From assembly GCA_003427395.1 (NCBI GenBank), contig BFEA01000180.1, positions 498,288-535,737 of the forward strand: DNA of 37,450 nt, in the 5' to 3' direction. This DNA comes from Chara braunii. Lineage: Eukaryota; Streptophyta; Charophyceae; Charales; Characeae. The notes below the pieces were generated by a model, which worked only from the letters and a program-made list of their open reading frames with translations, searched no databases and was not told the DNA's origin. Both the position numbers and the translations under genes were made by a program. Shown one piece after another: positions 11,142-22,214 of the stretch. Positions within the stretch are counted from its first letter, which is position 1. Every line of letters begins with the position of its first letter.

Positions 11142-11285
11142 AGAAAATGCAGAAATCGATCTAATTAAAAGTAAACTTAGCTTAGAAAATTGAGGAATCG
11201 ACCTAAGTAAAAATAAACTTAGCTAAGAAAATGCAGAAATCGACCTAAGTAAAAATAAACTTAGCGCAGAAAATGCAGGAATTGA
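11142..11285. repeat. 42-bp tandem repeat in A's left LTR
   Basis: Units starting AGAAAATGCAGAAATC begin at 11142, 11184, 11226 and 11268, a constant 42-base period, with about 3.4 copies. The right LTR has the same array at about 34437-34565, with one unit shortened. Confidence 0.88.
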
Positions 11286-11502
11286 AACTAACTCCTATGG
11301 CTCTAGCACATGGCGAGCAACTAAAGCAACTTCCTATCAAACGGAAACTCAGACTAAGTAGTAGTCGCACTCAGTGACATGCAGGCCAAACCACAAAGGT
11401 AAGTACTCTCACCATCCCAAAGTCAACTTATCAAACAATAGTTCATGATCTTTCAATGATTTATCCCTTTATACCCAACTTACATAGAGCATAAAGCTAG
11501 CT

Positions 11503-12148
11503 CACCGAAACTTATGGAACATGTCTAACTCAACCGTTGAATATACACAGACACAGGGCACAACAACTTTTCTCTTCTTTAGGCATATGACTAGGCCGCC
11601 CTAGTCGCCCTGAACTGTTTAAGTATCCAAGTTTTCTATAACTATCTGCACTTAGTCTTTTGAGGTAGCATATAACTGAATCGATCATCTTTAGCTCAAG
11701 ATTCAGGTTGCCCCTTCGCACCACAAATTTATTCATAGTTAATACTCTCTTCAGTTGGTGATAAGCTATAGTCAGACCACCCAAACTTATGGAACCCTGT
11801 CTGACTAACCTGTTCATAGATAAAGTAATAAAAATATAGCCAAGTTATACCCTTTTGGTTCCAGCATGTGCGTGGCATTGGACCAAGACCACCCAAACTT
11901 ATGGAACATGTCCGGTCCTCTGCCTGATTTGTTCCCCTCGTTCAGAACCAAAAGAAACTGAGAAAAACCCAAAATAAGCAAGGCAACCAAGCCACCCAAA
12001 CTTATGGGACAGTGTCTGGTTCCTAGAAAGTCAAGCACAAACAATCCTCGCAAGTTAGAGCAACCAGACCACCCAAACTTATGAAACATGTTTGGTTCTC
12101 CAGGCAATTCAAAAATAAACATAGCATTGCGCCTCGCCAAACTTATGG
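11503..12148. repeat. Six dispersed copies of a CCACCCAAACTTATGG motif
   Basis: The motif, often followed by AACATGT and a CTGGT-like end, occurs near 11503, 11776, 11888, 11992, 12068 and 12136, at uneven spacing (about 70-270 bases). The same set occurs in the right LTR at about 34787-35432. On the minus strand it encodes the recurring peptide MFHKFGWS. Confidence 0.82.
11530..12140 (-). other. Two overlapping small ORFs inside A's left LTR
   Basis: Minus-strand ORFs of 108 codons (12140-11814) and 95 codons (11817-11530) overlap by ATGA, so the stop of the first touches the start of the second. The first has a hydrophobic middle (LGGLVALLILGFSQFLLVL) and repeats FHKFGWS. Both are also open in the right LTR. 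I recognise no family. They may be chance ORFs kept alike because LTR pairs start identical, so a coding role is only a possibility. Confidence 0.25.
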
Positions 12149-13245
12149 AGACTTGCCCAACCTTTGACAGACCTAGTCAAACAAGCAATATTGCCTTCCT
12201 CCCATTCTTCCCCCAGATGCAATCCCACAATCTGCTTTCAGTCAAACAATGAAACCAAAGAATACATATAAGGGTTATCACTGGGTTTATCGAGGGAGAT
12301 CAAAGGTTACCTCTCAATTCTCTGCCTCCAGAACTCCTCCTGAGTTCCAGTAGAGCTCCCGCAATCAGTGGGCTGACTCCCCACAGAGTCTTGCTGCAGT
12401 CCGACGGGTTGCAATCGCGCTTGCCCCATTACCCTCAGAACTGGACTAGACTTAGAGTAAGAAGGGAAGAAGGAGTGGTGTTAGACGATCGAGATACAGG
12501 AGAGGGACTGACTCAACTCGCAGGAGAGGGCCTTGTTGCCTTGATGCGCTTGAGGGCCCCGCAATGATGGCCAAAACACAACAGCAGCTTGGTCTATCTG
12601 AAGTCGAACTGCCAACTTTTGACTCTCTGGCGCCTCTCCAACTCACAGCGATTCTCCTCCCTTTTTAAAAGACTCGGGACTCCTCTACACTTGTAACCCC
12701 AAATCCGTTAGCTATGGATGAACTCGCAACTCTGTAGTTTGCCTCCAGCCACTTCGTGCGGCGGAATGAATAGCGCACTGGCTAACAACTAAGTTTGCAT
12801 TCGTGCGGCTGGCCTCCTCACGTGCGCAGACTGGCGAGATGAGTGGCACACTGGTCAATAAAACATATATGCAGCCCCTCCAGCTGGCCTGCTGCCTTTT
12901 CAGCGGACCGAATGAGCAGCAAATCGGCCAGTAGGCATAGCATACAGCCCCGCAGCCTCCTCCCCTTTTTGATCTTCACTGTTGCACCTTGACACACTGT
13001 AACGCTTCTTTGAGTGAATGCAACTTTTACATAAACAGCAACGATAGCCCAGACTTAGCAGTAACTGTGCAGCAGCTATCCAAGGAATGCTGCCGCCACC
13101 TATACACAACAAGAGCATGGTGAAAACATGGCAATGGCGATGCTTAGCCGACAGTAGCCGCACCCAACGTAGCCCTCGCAGCACTTGCGAGCGGCGAAGC
13201 CTGTCAAGGACTGCGCAAACCGCTCCTATGCACCAGCAACCGGGG

Positions 13246-13253
13246 TTTATATA
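13246..13253 (-). promoter_or_regulatory. TATA-box candidate for element A
   Basis: On the minus strand this reads TATATAAA, a canonical TATA sequence, in a GC-rich setting. Its place in the promoter-side part of A's LTR, in A's direction, fits a Pol II promoter. Only the motif supports this. Confidence 0.4.
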
Positions 13254-13474
13254 CGTGCATAATCAAATTATGAAGCTCACACAACCTGCAGGTGAGCTTT
13301 CTGAACACCTCCAGTTATTCGCCACCTCTCACTCCTATTTCAGCCATGCTCGATTGCCTCCCATAGCTTGCTGCTCCGCAAGCACATCTTCCACTAGAGC
13401 ATGGAAAGATACATTTGCTATAGCGAAGTCGTGGGTGCAGAGGCTGATTTCGTCGATATGACAACAACTCGGAT

Positions 13475-13937
13475 GAATCTTCCGCTAGAAAGTGGACATG
13501 TACGTTGCACACTGCCGCCCACGTAGAGAGATAGGGAGGCACTACTCCCACTGACAAAAATGGGCAAAATCGAATGAACCTTCGGGCCGAACCCGGCCAG
13601 ATGCGGTGCACCTAAACGCAGAGCTACGCGTGGCTTCGGCCAGCCAGGTAAGTCCTCCGCTTTTCCCCTTCTTGATGGTCTCCCTCCTCATCATCCTCTT
13701 ACCTTAGTCCTTTCCACTCCCCGCTCGCCCCCTTTCTGCAGACTCATGCATGCATGCCCAACGAGTGGGACCAGTTCGGTTCTTTCGATGAGCGTAAACT
13801 GCAGCGATTGCTCCTGCGCTCACCAATTGTGCAAAACGAGCATGAACTTTCTCTTTAATCATGCGTGCCGAGGGGGTAGAGAGAGGGGTACTCTTATCGA
13901 TGTGATAATCGAAATAGGAACGAATCTTCCGCTAGAA
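13475..13937. repeat. Direct repeat pair GAATCTTCCGCTAGAA
   Basis: The identical 16-mer occurs at 13475-13490 and 13922-13937, each preceded by a similar CGAT(A/G)TGA(C/T)AA stretch. A weaker relative (CATCTTCCACTAGAG) lies just before the first. Repeats of this kind are common in LTR promoter regions. Confidence 0.7.
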
Positions 13938-14293
13938 TATGGGTAGATTCATCCCCACCCTTCCTAGTCTCTTGTACCATCACGCAGCCTCTGCGTCCCG
14001 TACCGCAAACCGCTGCCCCCAATCCCGATCCGCTTTCACCACCGTAATCGCCCTATAAAACGACCTCGTTCGATTCTGTCGAGAATCGACGAAACATGAA
14101 AGTTTTCTCCCCGTGCCATAGTTGCGCTCCCACTTCTTTCATGCATTCACTTTCTCTACTGACTTCTATCCTACTAACTTTTTACTCAAACTAACAACAT
14201 ATTCGGATTCGCCCTGTCTAAAAAACCTAATATAGTATTTTAAATCGCAAGAAATGGTCAAAAAAAAAAAAAGAGCGAGTTGTTGCAACTTCA

Positions 14294-14308
14294 CTCTCCC
14301 CCTTTTCT
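14294..14308 (-). other. Polypurine-tract candidate of element A
   Basis: On the minus strand this reads AGAAAAGGGGGAGAG and is directly followed by TGAAGTTGC, a possible LTR start. It is the best purine tract near the expected boundary. The alternative is GGAAGGGTGGGGA at 13952-13964. Confidence 0.4.
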
Positions 14309-17300
14309 CGCTCTCCGCCATCTCCCGCGCACCTCATTTTCCATCTAGCTCCCTATCTACTAAACCATTGCTAAAACTAACCTTACCAATGGATTCGCCT
14401 TGGCCGAAACCCCCTACCTACTGCCTTTCCTCACCTGTTTTTATCAAGGAACGGGCGAGTTGCGGGTTTTTTCGGCTCCGCCCAGCTCGTTCCCACCATC
14501 TCCCGCTCCGAACACACCTGGCGCGAATTCGCGCCAGGTTCACTCCCCTCCTTTATGCATCCTCGGCTAATGCAGGGCTTGGCAGTGGGAGGCCCCACAA
14601 CGAAAGACCGTCCCTCTTACCTCTCCTACCTCGCTCGTCAGTGGGAAACTACGCAATATGCCCAAAGGCCACACAGACTGTTGATTGATACAGGCAGCCG
14701 TATGGTGGTCATGCATGTCAAAGTCCCCTAAAGAGGATGCAATGGCTCACCTGCCGAGTCAGTCCCGAAAGATGAGTGGTAATGCAGCGCACGGTCCATA
14801 CTCCGCTCGGCTGGTGCGACGAGTGAGACGACGTCGGTCTGCTGCTATACCTGCAGCGTGGGTCTGCGCGAGGCGGCCGCAACGCAGATCTTGGTGGTAG
14901 TAACAAATAATCAAATGAAAGCTTTGAAGTCTCGAGTGGGGAAGGGTTCCATGGGGACGCCCCCTGGAGCCTGCGGCCTCCACCATGGCTCGCCCGTCCC
15001 TTCCACTTTTAGGCTACCAACACTCTTCAAGTGGGAAGCGAGGGAAATCACGACTATGGACCCTACCACTTCCCCGCACGTTGACTCCTTCGGTCCGTGC
15101 TTCAACGCGGGTGGAATGGCAAAATTTTGCCTGTATCTCCAATGCGCGGGAACCCAAACGGGCCCGCCGAAAAAGGCATGTGGTCAAGGTCCTGGACTAC
15201 TGTGACGACCACTAAATTCAGCGTCGCGTCCAAGTCAAAAGGACGCCGGAGCACTAAACTAATAACAATACAACAATAAAGTAATAAAATTCTTTAATGT
15301 TCGAACCGACGGACGCGTCCGCTGACGGCAAAACCAAGGGGGATAGCCTCGTCGGACCCTCAACCCCTCGGTCACTTTGCGCTACTTTGATATCCCTGCA
15401 TCGTCGCCTCTCGATCTCGATCCCTGAATCTCTCCGATGAACGTCCGATGTTGTACCCGCTAGTGCTAGGCCCGAAGTTGGGTCTAGCTTTGACGGACAC
15501 CTAAATAAATGGATACGGCGCGGCGTGTGGTTCTACTGAAACGTTTCAAACCCACACATCGGCCTATCAGTCGAACTCCCGGTCGTCAACCTTCCACGCC
15601 CACCATGCGACTATACCGAACCATGTCGTCGTCGACGTCGTCCTCCGTACGCATGCGCAAGTCACAGGTAAGCGCACCAATCAAGGGACAAAATCTTTTT
15701 AATCCTAACTCAATTAGAAATAAAAAATCCGACCGGCGATCACACCGGTTCTTCAATCATCAACAAATAAAAAGATCACGCGCGCCTCAAATCTGCGCGC
15801 TCACACACTCTCTATTTTAGCCAGCCACCTAGTCACGTAAACCACAGCCTCAGCCACACCTCGCGCGGTATACTTAAACTTTAAACTAGACTTATCTCTC
15901 GTCACTGGCAAAATCCAAGGCGGATACCCTTGTAAGGGTATTCGCACCGACAACTTACCGGACCATATTAAGCGACGTCCCCGTCGCTTCGCAAAATCAA
16001 AAAGCTATAAATCCATCAAGACTTCAAAAATGCTGACGAGAAAGGAACCAATCGGATTAGCCAACAGACTCCGGTTTGAGGCCTCCATCAAATCATGCCA
16101 AACACAATGTTATGCTGCCAGGATTCTAATCCGGGTCTCCATTGTGCTTACAGTCGGATGCCGGTAAACTAGGCATACGTACTACAACATAAGTTTTAGC
16201 GGCCCTCTTAACTGTCCTCTCCCCTTCGTCCTAGACAAACGCCGACTTCTCGTTAAGTGTCCCTATGTCTCTATCCTGTAAGCAGGGCCATAACTAGGGA
16301 TGCGAGCCCTAACCTAGACCTTTGAAGGCATTCTTGCCTCCCTCCAACAATTCTCGCAATCAAACGTATACATATACACAATCTCGTCATAGACTCTTCC
16401 TGCAGTCCAGTACAGGAAGGTTAGGTCTCCATCCTGGCCCACCATAGTCTGGGTGATCGTGCCAGATCTACGTCCCCCACGTTGTTATTTTAGCGTTAGT
16501 GCCCTTGCAAGTTGTGCCACGATAGGCTTTTTCCTGATAAGCATTCAATCAGGACTAAAAAAGGCTCGACTCTTATCCCACGTCTTCCCGCAGGAGTAAA
16601 ACCCTCCTAGGTGGCGACACCCCTTTAAGTCTTTACTCCCTTGGGAAGACGTGGGTCCGTTGTTCAGGTTACGCCAATCAGCAGCCGACACTAGGGGTTG
16701 CGCCCTAGTGACTCTAAACTTCACCGTTAGCTTGATATTCTCATAAATGCCCCAAGATTAGCACAAGTAGCTAGACGGGGTGTCGCAACAAAATAGGCCT
16801 ATTGCGGGACTACGCAAAGGTTTGTCACACATAAAAGGTATTTACCAGTCCTTTGTGGGACAACACAGAGAAACACGACAACCTCTCCACATTCACAAAA
16901 CAAAATCACCGCCAGATTCACAAGGCCGTGACCTCCTTACTTGATCAGAGCAAGAAGGCCACCTCTCAGCTACATCTCCCAAATAAATCACTTTTGCGAC
17001 CTCCAAAATTCCACCAATGGCCAAACGAAACGTGGTCCTTCTCATCAGTCTTTATCATTCAAATCAACTTTTCATGCCATTAAATCTATTAACCACCTTT
17101 CATATGAAGGAGGTCTCGCTCAATAGGTCTCATAGTCATCCCTTCTCTTTTAAATATGAACTTTCACTCAACCTTTCTTTAACACGTCTTCCCTCTCTGA
17201 AGATGAGTCTTCCAAATAAGCACAAGACCACCTTCCCACTCAAAGGCGTCTCTACCATAAAACAACTCAAACTGAGAGACCAACTTCTGGGTCCTCATCA

Positions 17301-18149
17301 CAACTCAACAATAAACATTCGGCATCGTAAACCATTCAATTCTGAAAGACTCATAAACGCCTTAGGATACTCATACCTTTTACAAAACCAGACTGCACTC
17401 CCTCTCCATATACCCGGCCCTATCATCCGCCCGTGGGCAAATCGCACGAGTATACCGAAGAGTAGACAGTTCACATCCATTCACATTCACAAAATACACG
17501 GTACACGAGATGCCTCCCATACATCTCTCACACAAAAACATCATACACCAGGATAAAACCACACATGTGATAGTGATTGTGATTGTCATATACAGGGGAA
17601 TAGTCTTAGATAAAATCACAACTCAATATACACTCATGGGTGTAACATCCCAACTAAAAAAGTGAACCAAATATGGTATTGAATTACATATATACACATA
17701 GAGTTGAACAATCTCAACTCAAACTAGCACCGGTATCACACAAAAATCGTGGTCTCCTTGACCAGAGCTAAAACCGAAACAGTCTTAGTCAGGGCGTAAT
17801 CACCCTCCTCAAGTCAGAGGAATCCAAGTAATCCAAGACATATCAAAATATCCAAAAGTGACACAAGGCCCGCTAAGCCTTGGTCGTTCAAAACTTTATA
17901 ATGGCCTCGAGTCAGAACGCTGTGCATATTTGAGTCTCTATATAGATAGGCCGAAGGCGCCCGTATCTATTAACTGAGTTAACTCAATGATACTACTTCG
18001 CTGCCTAACCTCTGCGCTCCTGTCCTTATCTGAAGACGTTGATATCGAAGAGATCTTGTGGCACCCACCACTACGTGGGCACCTAAGAGTAAATACTGGC
18101 GGTGGTTAAGGTAGCCAGTCAAAGGCTACTAGGCCGAAGGATAATTTGA
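14309..18149 (-). other. Internal region of element A, non-coding part
   Basis: About 3.8 kb with no recognisable gene on either strand. The 179-codon plus-strand frame at 17017-17556 sits in G-poor sequence where stops are rare and has no family features. Two places resemble LTR starts, TGTGACGACC at 15201 and TGTAACATCC at 17641, with no partner found. A 24-base perfect palindrome lies at 14516-14539. There may be further unrecognised insertions here. Confidence 0.5.
14516..14539. repeat. Perfect 24-bp palindrome
   Basis: The arms ACCTGGCGCGAA and TTCGCGCCAGGT are exact reverse complements with no spacer, centred on GAATTC. Purpose unknown. Confidence 0.9.
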
Positions 18150-18163
18150 TTATTAACACAAAT

Positions 18164-18295
18164 ATTTTTATGACTCCAACCAATGCTTTTAAGCGAGACA
18201 TCGAAAAATGTCATGATGCTCCTACTCTGATGGCAATCCCTTTAATACTTTTGGCTTTTGGAAGTCTTTTTGTAGGCTATTTGGCCAAAGATATC
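18164..18295 (+). pseudogene. nad5: Fragment of mitochondrial nad5 (nuclear copy)
   Basis: NAD5 is a membrane subunit of mitochondrial complex I. The plus strand encodes about 43 residues that closely match streptophyte NAD5, including [29 protein letters not shown] and LAKD. The match starts around the codon for I/F at 18164-18169 and ends after D at 18292. The residues that follow in NAD5 (MMIGLG) are absent. The codons are AT-rich, unlike the flanks. It has no gene context, lies antisense to element A inside A's internal region, and is a small part of a protein of over 600 residues. It is therefore a relic of mitochondrial DNA in the nucleus. How it arrived (carried by A or inserted later) cannot be told here. 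Confidence 0.85.
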
Positions 18296-19019
18296 TGTAC
18301 AGTCATATTGACTGTCGAGGTCATAGAATCCTAAAAACTTAAACTCAAACCCTACCGTTTTTAACGCCTCTCATATGTACGGACGCATACACAGGTACCT
18401 TTGCCAGGTCACAGAGTGGTATGACTAAAAATAAACTCAATCCTCAAATTCAATCACTTCATCTCGAGTCTTAAGGTGACATTCTCAGAGGAAAGTGCAT
18501 GTCTAAAGGAGGCAAGTACCACAATCAAAGCCAAATCAGTACTCCTAGCAAGATCACATCCTTACATGATCTCAAGATGTACTTAAATCTATATTTTTAA
18601 GTCATACCCTCATTTGTCTTCTACCCTAAGCAAACTATACATGCACGAGGCTCATTTTCGTACTCTGACTATGCTCTCGCTATTCTACCCTGGAGCAGTC
18701 CCAAGGTCCCGAAAGGCACTACCTAATCTAAACTGAGGTCTTTTATGATCCAACACATACACACAAGGCACCTAACGCATGCGCATATAACTTCTAGCCT
18801 CATACACCATATAGTCAGGACCCTGGCGACTAAAACAAGGAGTTAGGTCCACACAAATGGTTAGCCTGCTATCCCAACTCTCATGCCCACATACATACAC
18901 ATCCCAAGTGATAAGGGCCCGACCTCTTGTTGAAAACCTCCTAGCCTACAGGGTTAGGGCTAATCACCTCCTCACGCCACTATATTCTCTCTATCCCTAT
19001 CCGTCTGCCCTGTAGCAAC
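18296..19019 (-). other. Internal region of element A between nad5 fragment and gag-like relic
   Basis: About 0.7 kb with no open frame or motif that I can assign on either strand. Confidence 0.5.
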
Positions 19020-19980
19020 TGCCACCATCATGCCCCCTTTTTCTTTGCGTTCCACTTATGGGTTCACTGACGCCCACCATGCTCTCCAGTGCCTCCTCTA
19101 CTGCCACCCCATCCCCTATCGGTACGTCTACCATTCCCGTGACCCCTTCCAGCCTCCTGTCTTTGACCTCCTTCATCAGCCACGCTGCCTTGAGACACTT
19201 GTTGTGTCGGTGGCTGCAACGGTCTCATAGGCTGAGCTGGTTGAGTTTGGGTCACTGGAGGCTTAGGCGGCATCATGCTCATCTGTGGATCCAAATAACT
19301 GCCTCGTGCCCATGACATATATGGATTATACATCGGCCACAGACTCATTTGATGGCATGGCGTCCATTGCCGATATAATATTTGCTCAGCCGACAGAGGA
19401 CCCTTTCTCTTTGCTTTATCTCCCTATTCTTGTGGGGTGGTTGCTACTTGCCGCGAACATTGCCCCTTTCCGATTCCTTAACCTCCCTGCGGTAGGTTCC
19501 TCTGCTGAGCCTTCGTCAACTTAGGAAGGTCACGCTCCTCCTTTACTTCAATCCCCTTTTTACTTTCATTTCTCCCTTCAGCACTGGTCCGCCTTCTCGG
19601 GGTTCCCCTAAGGAGAAGTGGTCCTTTGTCACCACCCTCTGCTGCTCCTTCACGGACCCTTCCTCTAGCCCACTTCTCGGCAGCTCCCTCAACTATCCTT
19701 AATGGTCTCGTGAGTGAACTTTCATGCCCAAGTGCCAACTCGACCCCATGTAAGACCCAAAACGATGGCGGGGGTATAGGGTTACTCTCACGATCGCGCA
19801 ATCCTGACCATCATCAAATCCAGACTCGATCCAGATGAAGATACACTTGTCTATCAATGCGCTCCACCAGGAAGAGATATATTCTCCTTCCTTGACTCGC
19901 CTGGGCAAGGATACCTCAAGCCCATCTTCCTTTTTGACGGGCAAGGTCACACTGGGATCTTCCTTAGCATAAGGCATCCT
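19020..19980 (-). pseudogene. Possible gag relic of element A
   Basis: Minus-strand frames 19977-19699, 19801-19478 and 19348-19064 join up in the right direction only through frame changes and stops. The first has a charged region ending in SSWWSALIDKCIFIWIESGF. The second is Arg/Gly/Glu rich, like RNA-binding tails. The third has LWPMYNPYMSWARGSY, then Pro/Gln-rich and Gly/Arg-rich parts. Position fits gag: it is the first coding-like stretch downstream of A's primer site and leader, on A's strand. I see no zinc knuckle. A captured host gene is the main alternative. Confidence 0.3.
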
Positions 19981-21315
19981 GAGTTGCCTTCGCTCGGGTC
20001 TGGGTTCTTCCCATCACCGAAAAATGTCAAGCTTACACTTTCCGTTACCACACTGACAATCGCGTTCTACAATTCGTACCTCTGAAGCCTTAGCTTCAGA
20101 TCATCTTTCACTAAAGTGCATCCTTTCCAGTGTTTATGACCACTGAGCTTAGAGAAAATAATAATGGTAATATATCATCGTAATAGTACATTCACAGATA
20201 TCAAAAATTTCATAATCGTAATAACTCATGGAATTACCTTAGTGGCTGACATCAGAAATACTTATAAATATGAAAAGCCTTATACTCAAGCTAGTCAGTT
20301 ACCCAAAACATGTAGAAATATCTCGTAATGGTATGCTTATATTATCAGACATATCATACAATAGACACGTTATGATCAAAGATAAGACCGCCAACAATTA
20401 TCACTCTCAGACATAATACTAGAAAGAGTACCATACTTTACTCCCCAGTTTTGACAAGGTATACTGTGGCGAAGGTCAGTGTAATCCTTTTTAGAAACGA
20501 TAGCATCTCAAATCCCTGAGCCCCGCTCAAGGATCAAGCCTCACCGCTTCATCCTCCGATTCCAGTACTCGCTCCTTGCAGACCCTGGCCGACAAAGTAA
20601 ACAACCTTACCATACACACTCCGGGATGCGCTATCCCGTCCTGTGCTTGTGAACCCACTTGACACAAAAATAGTTGGGGATTCACCCCCTACCTCTCTGT
20701 GGCACGTAGTAGCTGCTTCCCTCATAGGCCATGGTCTGGCAAGGCTCAAATACTTTCCTCCTATTTAGTAGTAGTGTAGTCATTTTATCACGAAGGATAC
20801 AACAACGACACCCCACTATGGACCAGGAACAGAGTTCTGGCGTGGGTCTCACTACTACTTATAAGACAAAATTATAACTTCTTCAAAGCCATCTTTCAGG
20901 GGAACAATAACATAGGATTGCACATTTCCTTAGGGTAGATCTTACACATTGACCATTCTATGAGAAGAAACTTATCTCAAGGAAATGGTCACTCCATTCA
21001 CCTCTGAATCTGCATCAGACGTGGATTCTGCGCAATACCTCTACCCCTCTTTGAAGAGCAATCCAAACACACAAACTTTAATAAACAGCCATAAGTTCAC
21101 ACTTGGACTTGAGACGCTCATATAAATCATTGCAAACTGGTAAGTTCAAATACATACTTCAAATACATAGCCCATGTAAATATTCCTGAAAAGGATAGTC
21201 ATTGAAATAATATAACATCAAGCACATAGCCTCACATAACCAGACATTACACACACTTACTTACATTAAATCTGACATATATGAGTTTAACATACGACTC
21301 AGACAAAATGCCTTT
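19981..21315 (-). other. Internal region of element A next to the copy 2 insertion
   Basis: About 1.3 kb, AT-rich in parts, with one short minus frame (20749-20549) that I do not recognise. In A's orientation it continues the leader at 31876-30981 across the inserted copy 2. Confidence 0.5.
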
Positions 21316-21432
21316 TGTAATGACGCGCCAAAAACACAGACTGAGAACACTGCTGATTTCTTGGATTTGTCACTGGAATGAATGCCTTGCTGTGATTCCC
21401 GCATTCTGTTGTGGTTCCAAGTTTGTGTGTGT

Positions 21433-21538
21433 GCGTGCCTGCTGGTTTGCATGCCTGTCTGAGTGCTTGCCGGTTGCGTGTGTGTGCGTACCTGCTGGTT
21501 TGCATGCCTGTCTGAGTGCTTGCCGGTTGGGTATGTGT
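21433..21538 (+). repeat. 53-bp tandem duplication in the copy 2 LTRs
   Basis: Units beginning GCGTGCCTGCTGG (21433) and GCGTACCTGCTGG (21486) are 53 bases apart. The 3' LTR has the same pair at 29729 and 29782. Copy 1's 3' LTR has a single unit near 8116, so the duplication arose within the family. Confidence 0.88.
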
Positions 21539-22214
21539 GTGTGACCCGCAAGGGTACTTGTTGGTTACAAGGCCCCATCGGGCCGCTACTTACATGTGGC
21601 CGTGACTGTGAGGGTTGCAGGGGGGTAAACACGCCGGTAGCAGGGGGTAGGCCCACGACACTTAAAGCAGCTGAGGAAAAACACTCAAGTAGCAGGTAGG
21701 CCGAGCAGAAGACGACAAAAAGTTGGCATTTTTTTAGGCCCAGTAGTGGTAGGTTAGAGGTAGGCCGGTACCAAGTAGCCCGGGTCTAGGGCCTGTGCGG
21801 ACAATAACAGAGCCTGCAATGATGTTTCCCTCCGAAAGGGAGGAGGAACCGGTTGCTGGGAGGCCACTCGGCCTAGGAAGTCACCGCCCAGGAGGCCGGT
21901 AGGCCGCTATATCTTCAGGAAGAGCGAAGAGCTCTTCCTCATTTGCGGTGTGCAAGGATTGGCGACATGCTGCTGGAGCACAGCGCTGGAGGTACAGCGC
22001 TGCTTGGAGGGAGAAGGGTCGCTGGGAGCTCAGCCTGGCTATGGCGAGCAACCCAGCTTGAGGAGGAGGAAGAAGGGGGCATGGTAGGAGAGTGGCGGGG
22101 CACTTACCTGGCAATGGTAGACACCATCTTCATCACCTTGTTGGGCGCTGCATCTGGAAGGCCCCAGTTGGGGTAGTGCGGCACCAAGGAAGCTCGAGGC
22201 AGAGTCAGGCATAG

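Larger units (their letters stand above)
8542..14293 (-). repeat. Left (3') LTR of element A; inner edge uncertain
   Basis: The outer edge is sharp at 8542. Homology to the right LTR is continuous to about 12474, where element D cuts the right copy, so nothing in the window can confirm the rest. The inner edge is proposed at 14293 because TTCA there is followed on the plus strand by CTCTCCCCCTTTTCT. On the minus strand this is a strong polypurine tract directly before a TG start. A second candidate ends at 13951, before TCCCCACCCTTCC. Over about 240 bases compared by eye (near 9481-9725 against 32767-33020) the two LTRs differ at roughly 4-5%. The left copy has about 66 bases (9284-9349) absent on the right. 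Confidence 0.75.
12475..14293 (-). other. Rest of A's left LTR without a partner in the window; likely promoter end
   Basis: No gene is visible. If this is the promoter-side end (U3) of the minus-strand LTR, its homologue in the right LTR lies beyond element D, outside the window. It holds a TATA-like box at 13246-13253, direct repeats at 13475 and 13922, and pyrimidine-rich stretches on the plus strand. Assignment to the LTR rather than the internal region is inference beyond about 12474. Confidence 0.5.

Noticed and set aside
10380-11285. CRISPR-like look of regularly spaced repeats
   Set aside because: Repeat units diverge, spacers are themselves related, and the setting is a plant-type LTR.
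14264-14275. A-run as a possible retroposon tail
   Set aside because: No gene-like or SINE-like body precedes it and no flanking duplication is visible.
16090-16180. tRNA-like stretch on the minus strand (GGATTAGAATCC resembling a B box, 5-bp outer stem)
   Set aside because: The anticodon stem does not pair, the T stem has a mismatch, and the B box has an extra base. At best it is a worn tRNA-derived relic.
17017-17556. 179-codon plus-strand ORF
   Set aside because: It lies in G-poor, C/A-rich sequence where stops are scarce. It has no domain features and runs antisense to element A.
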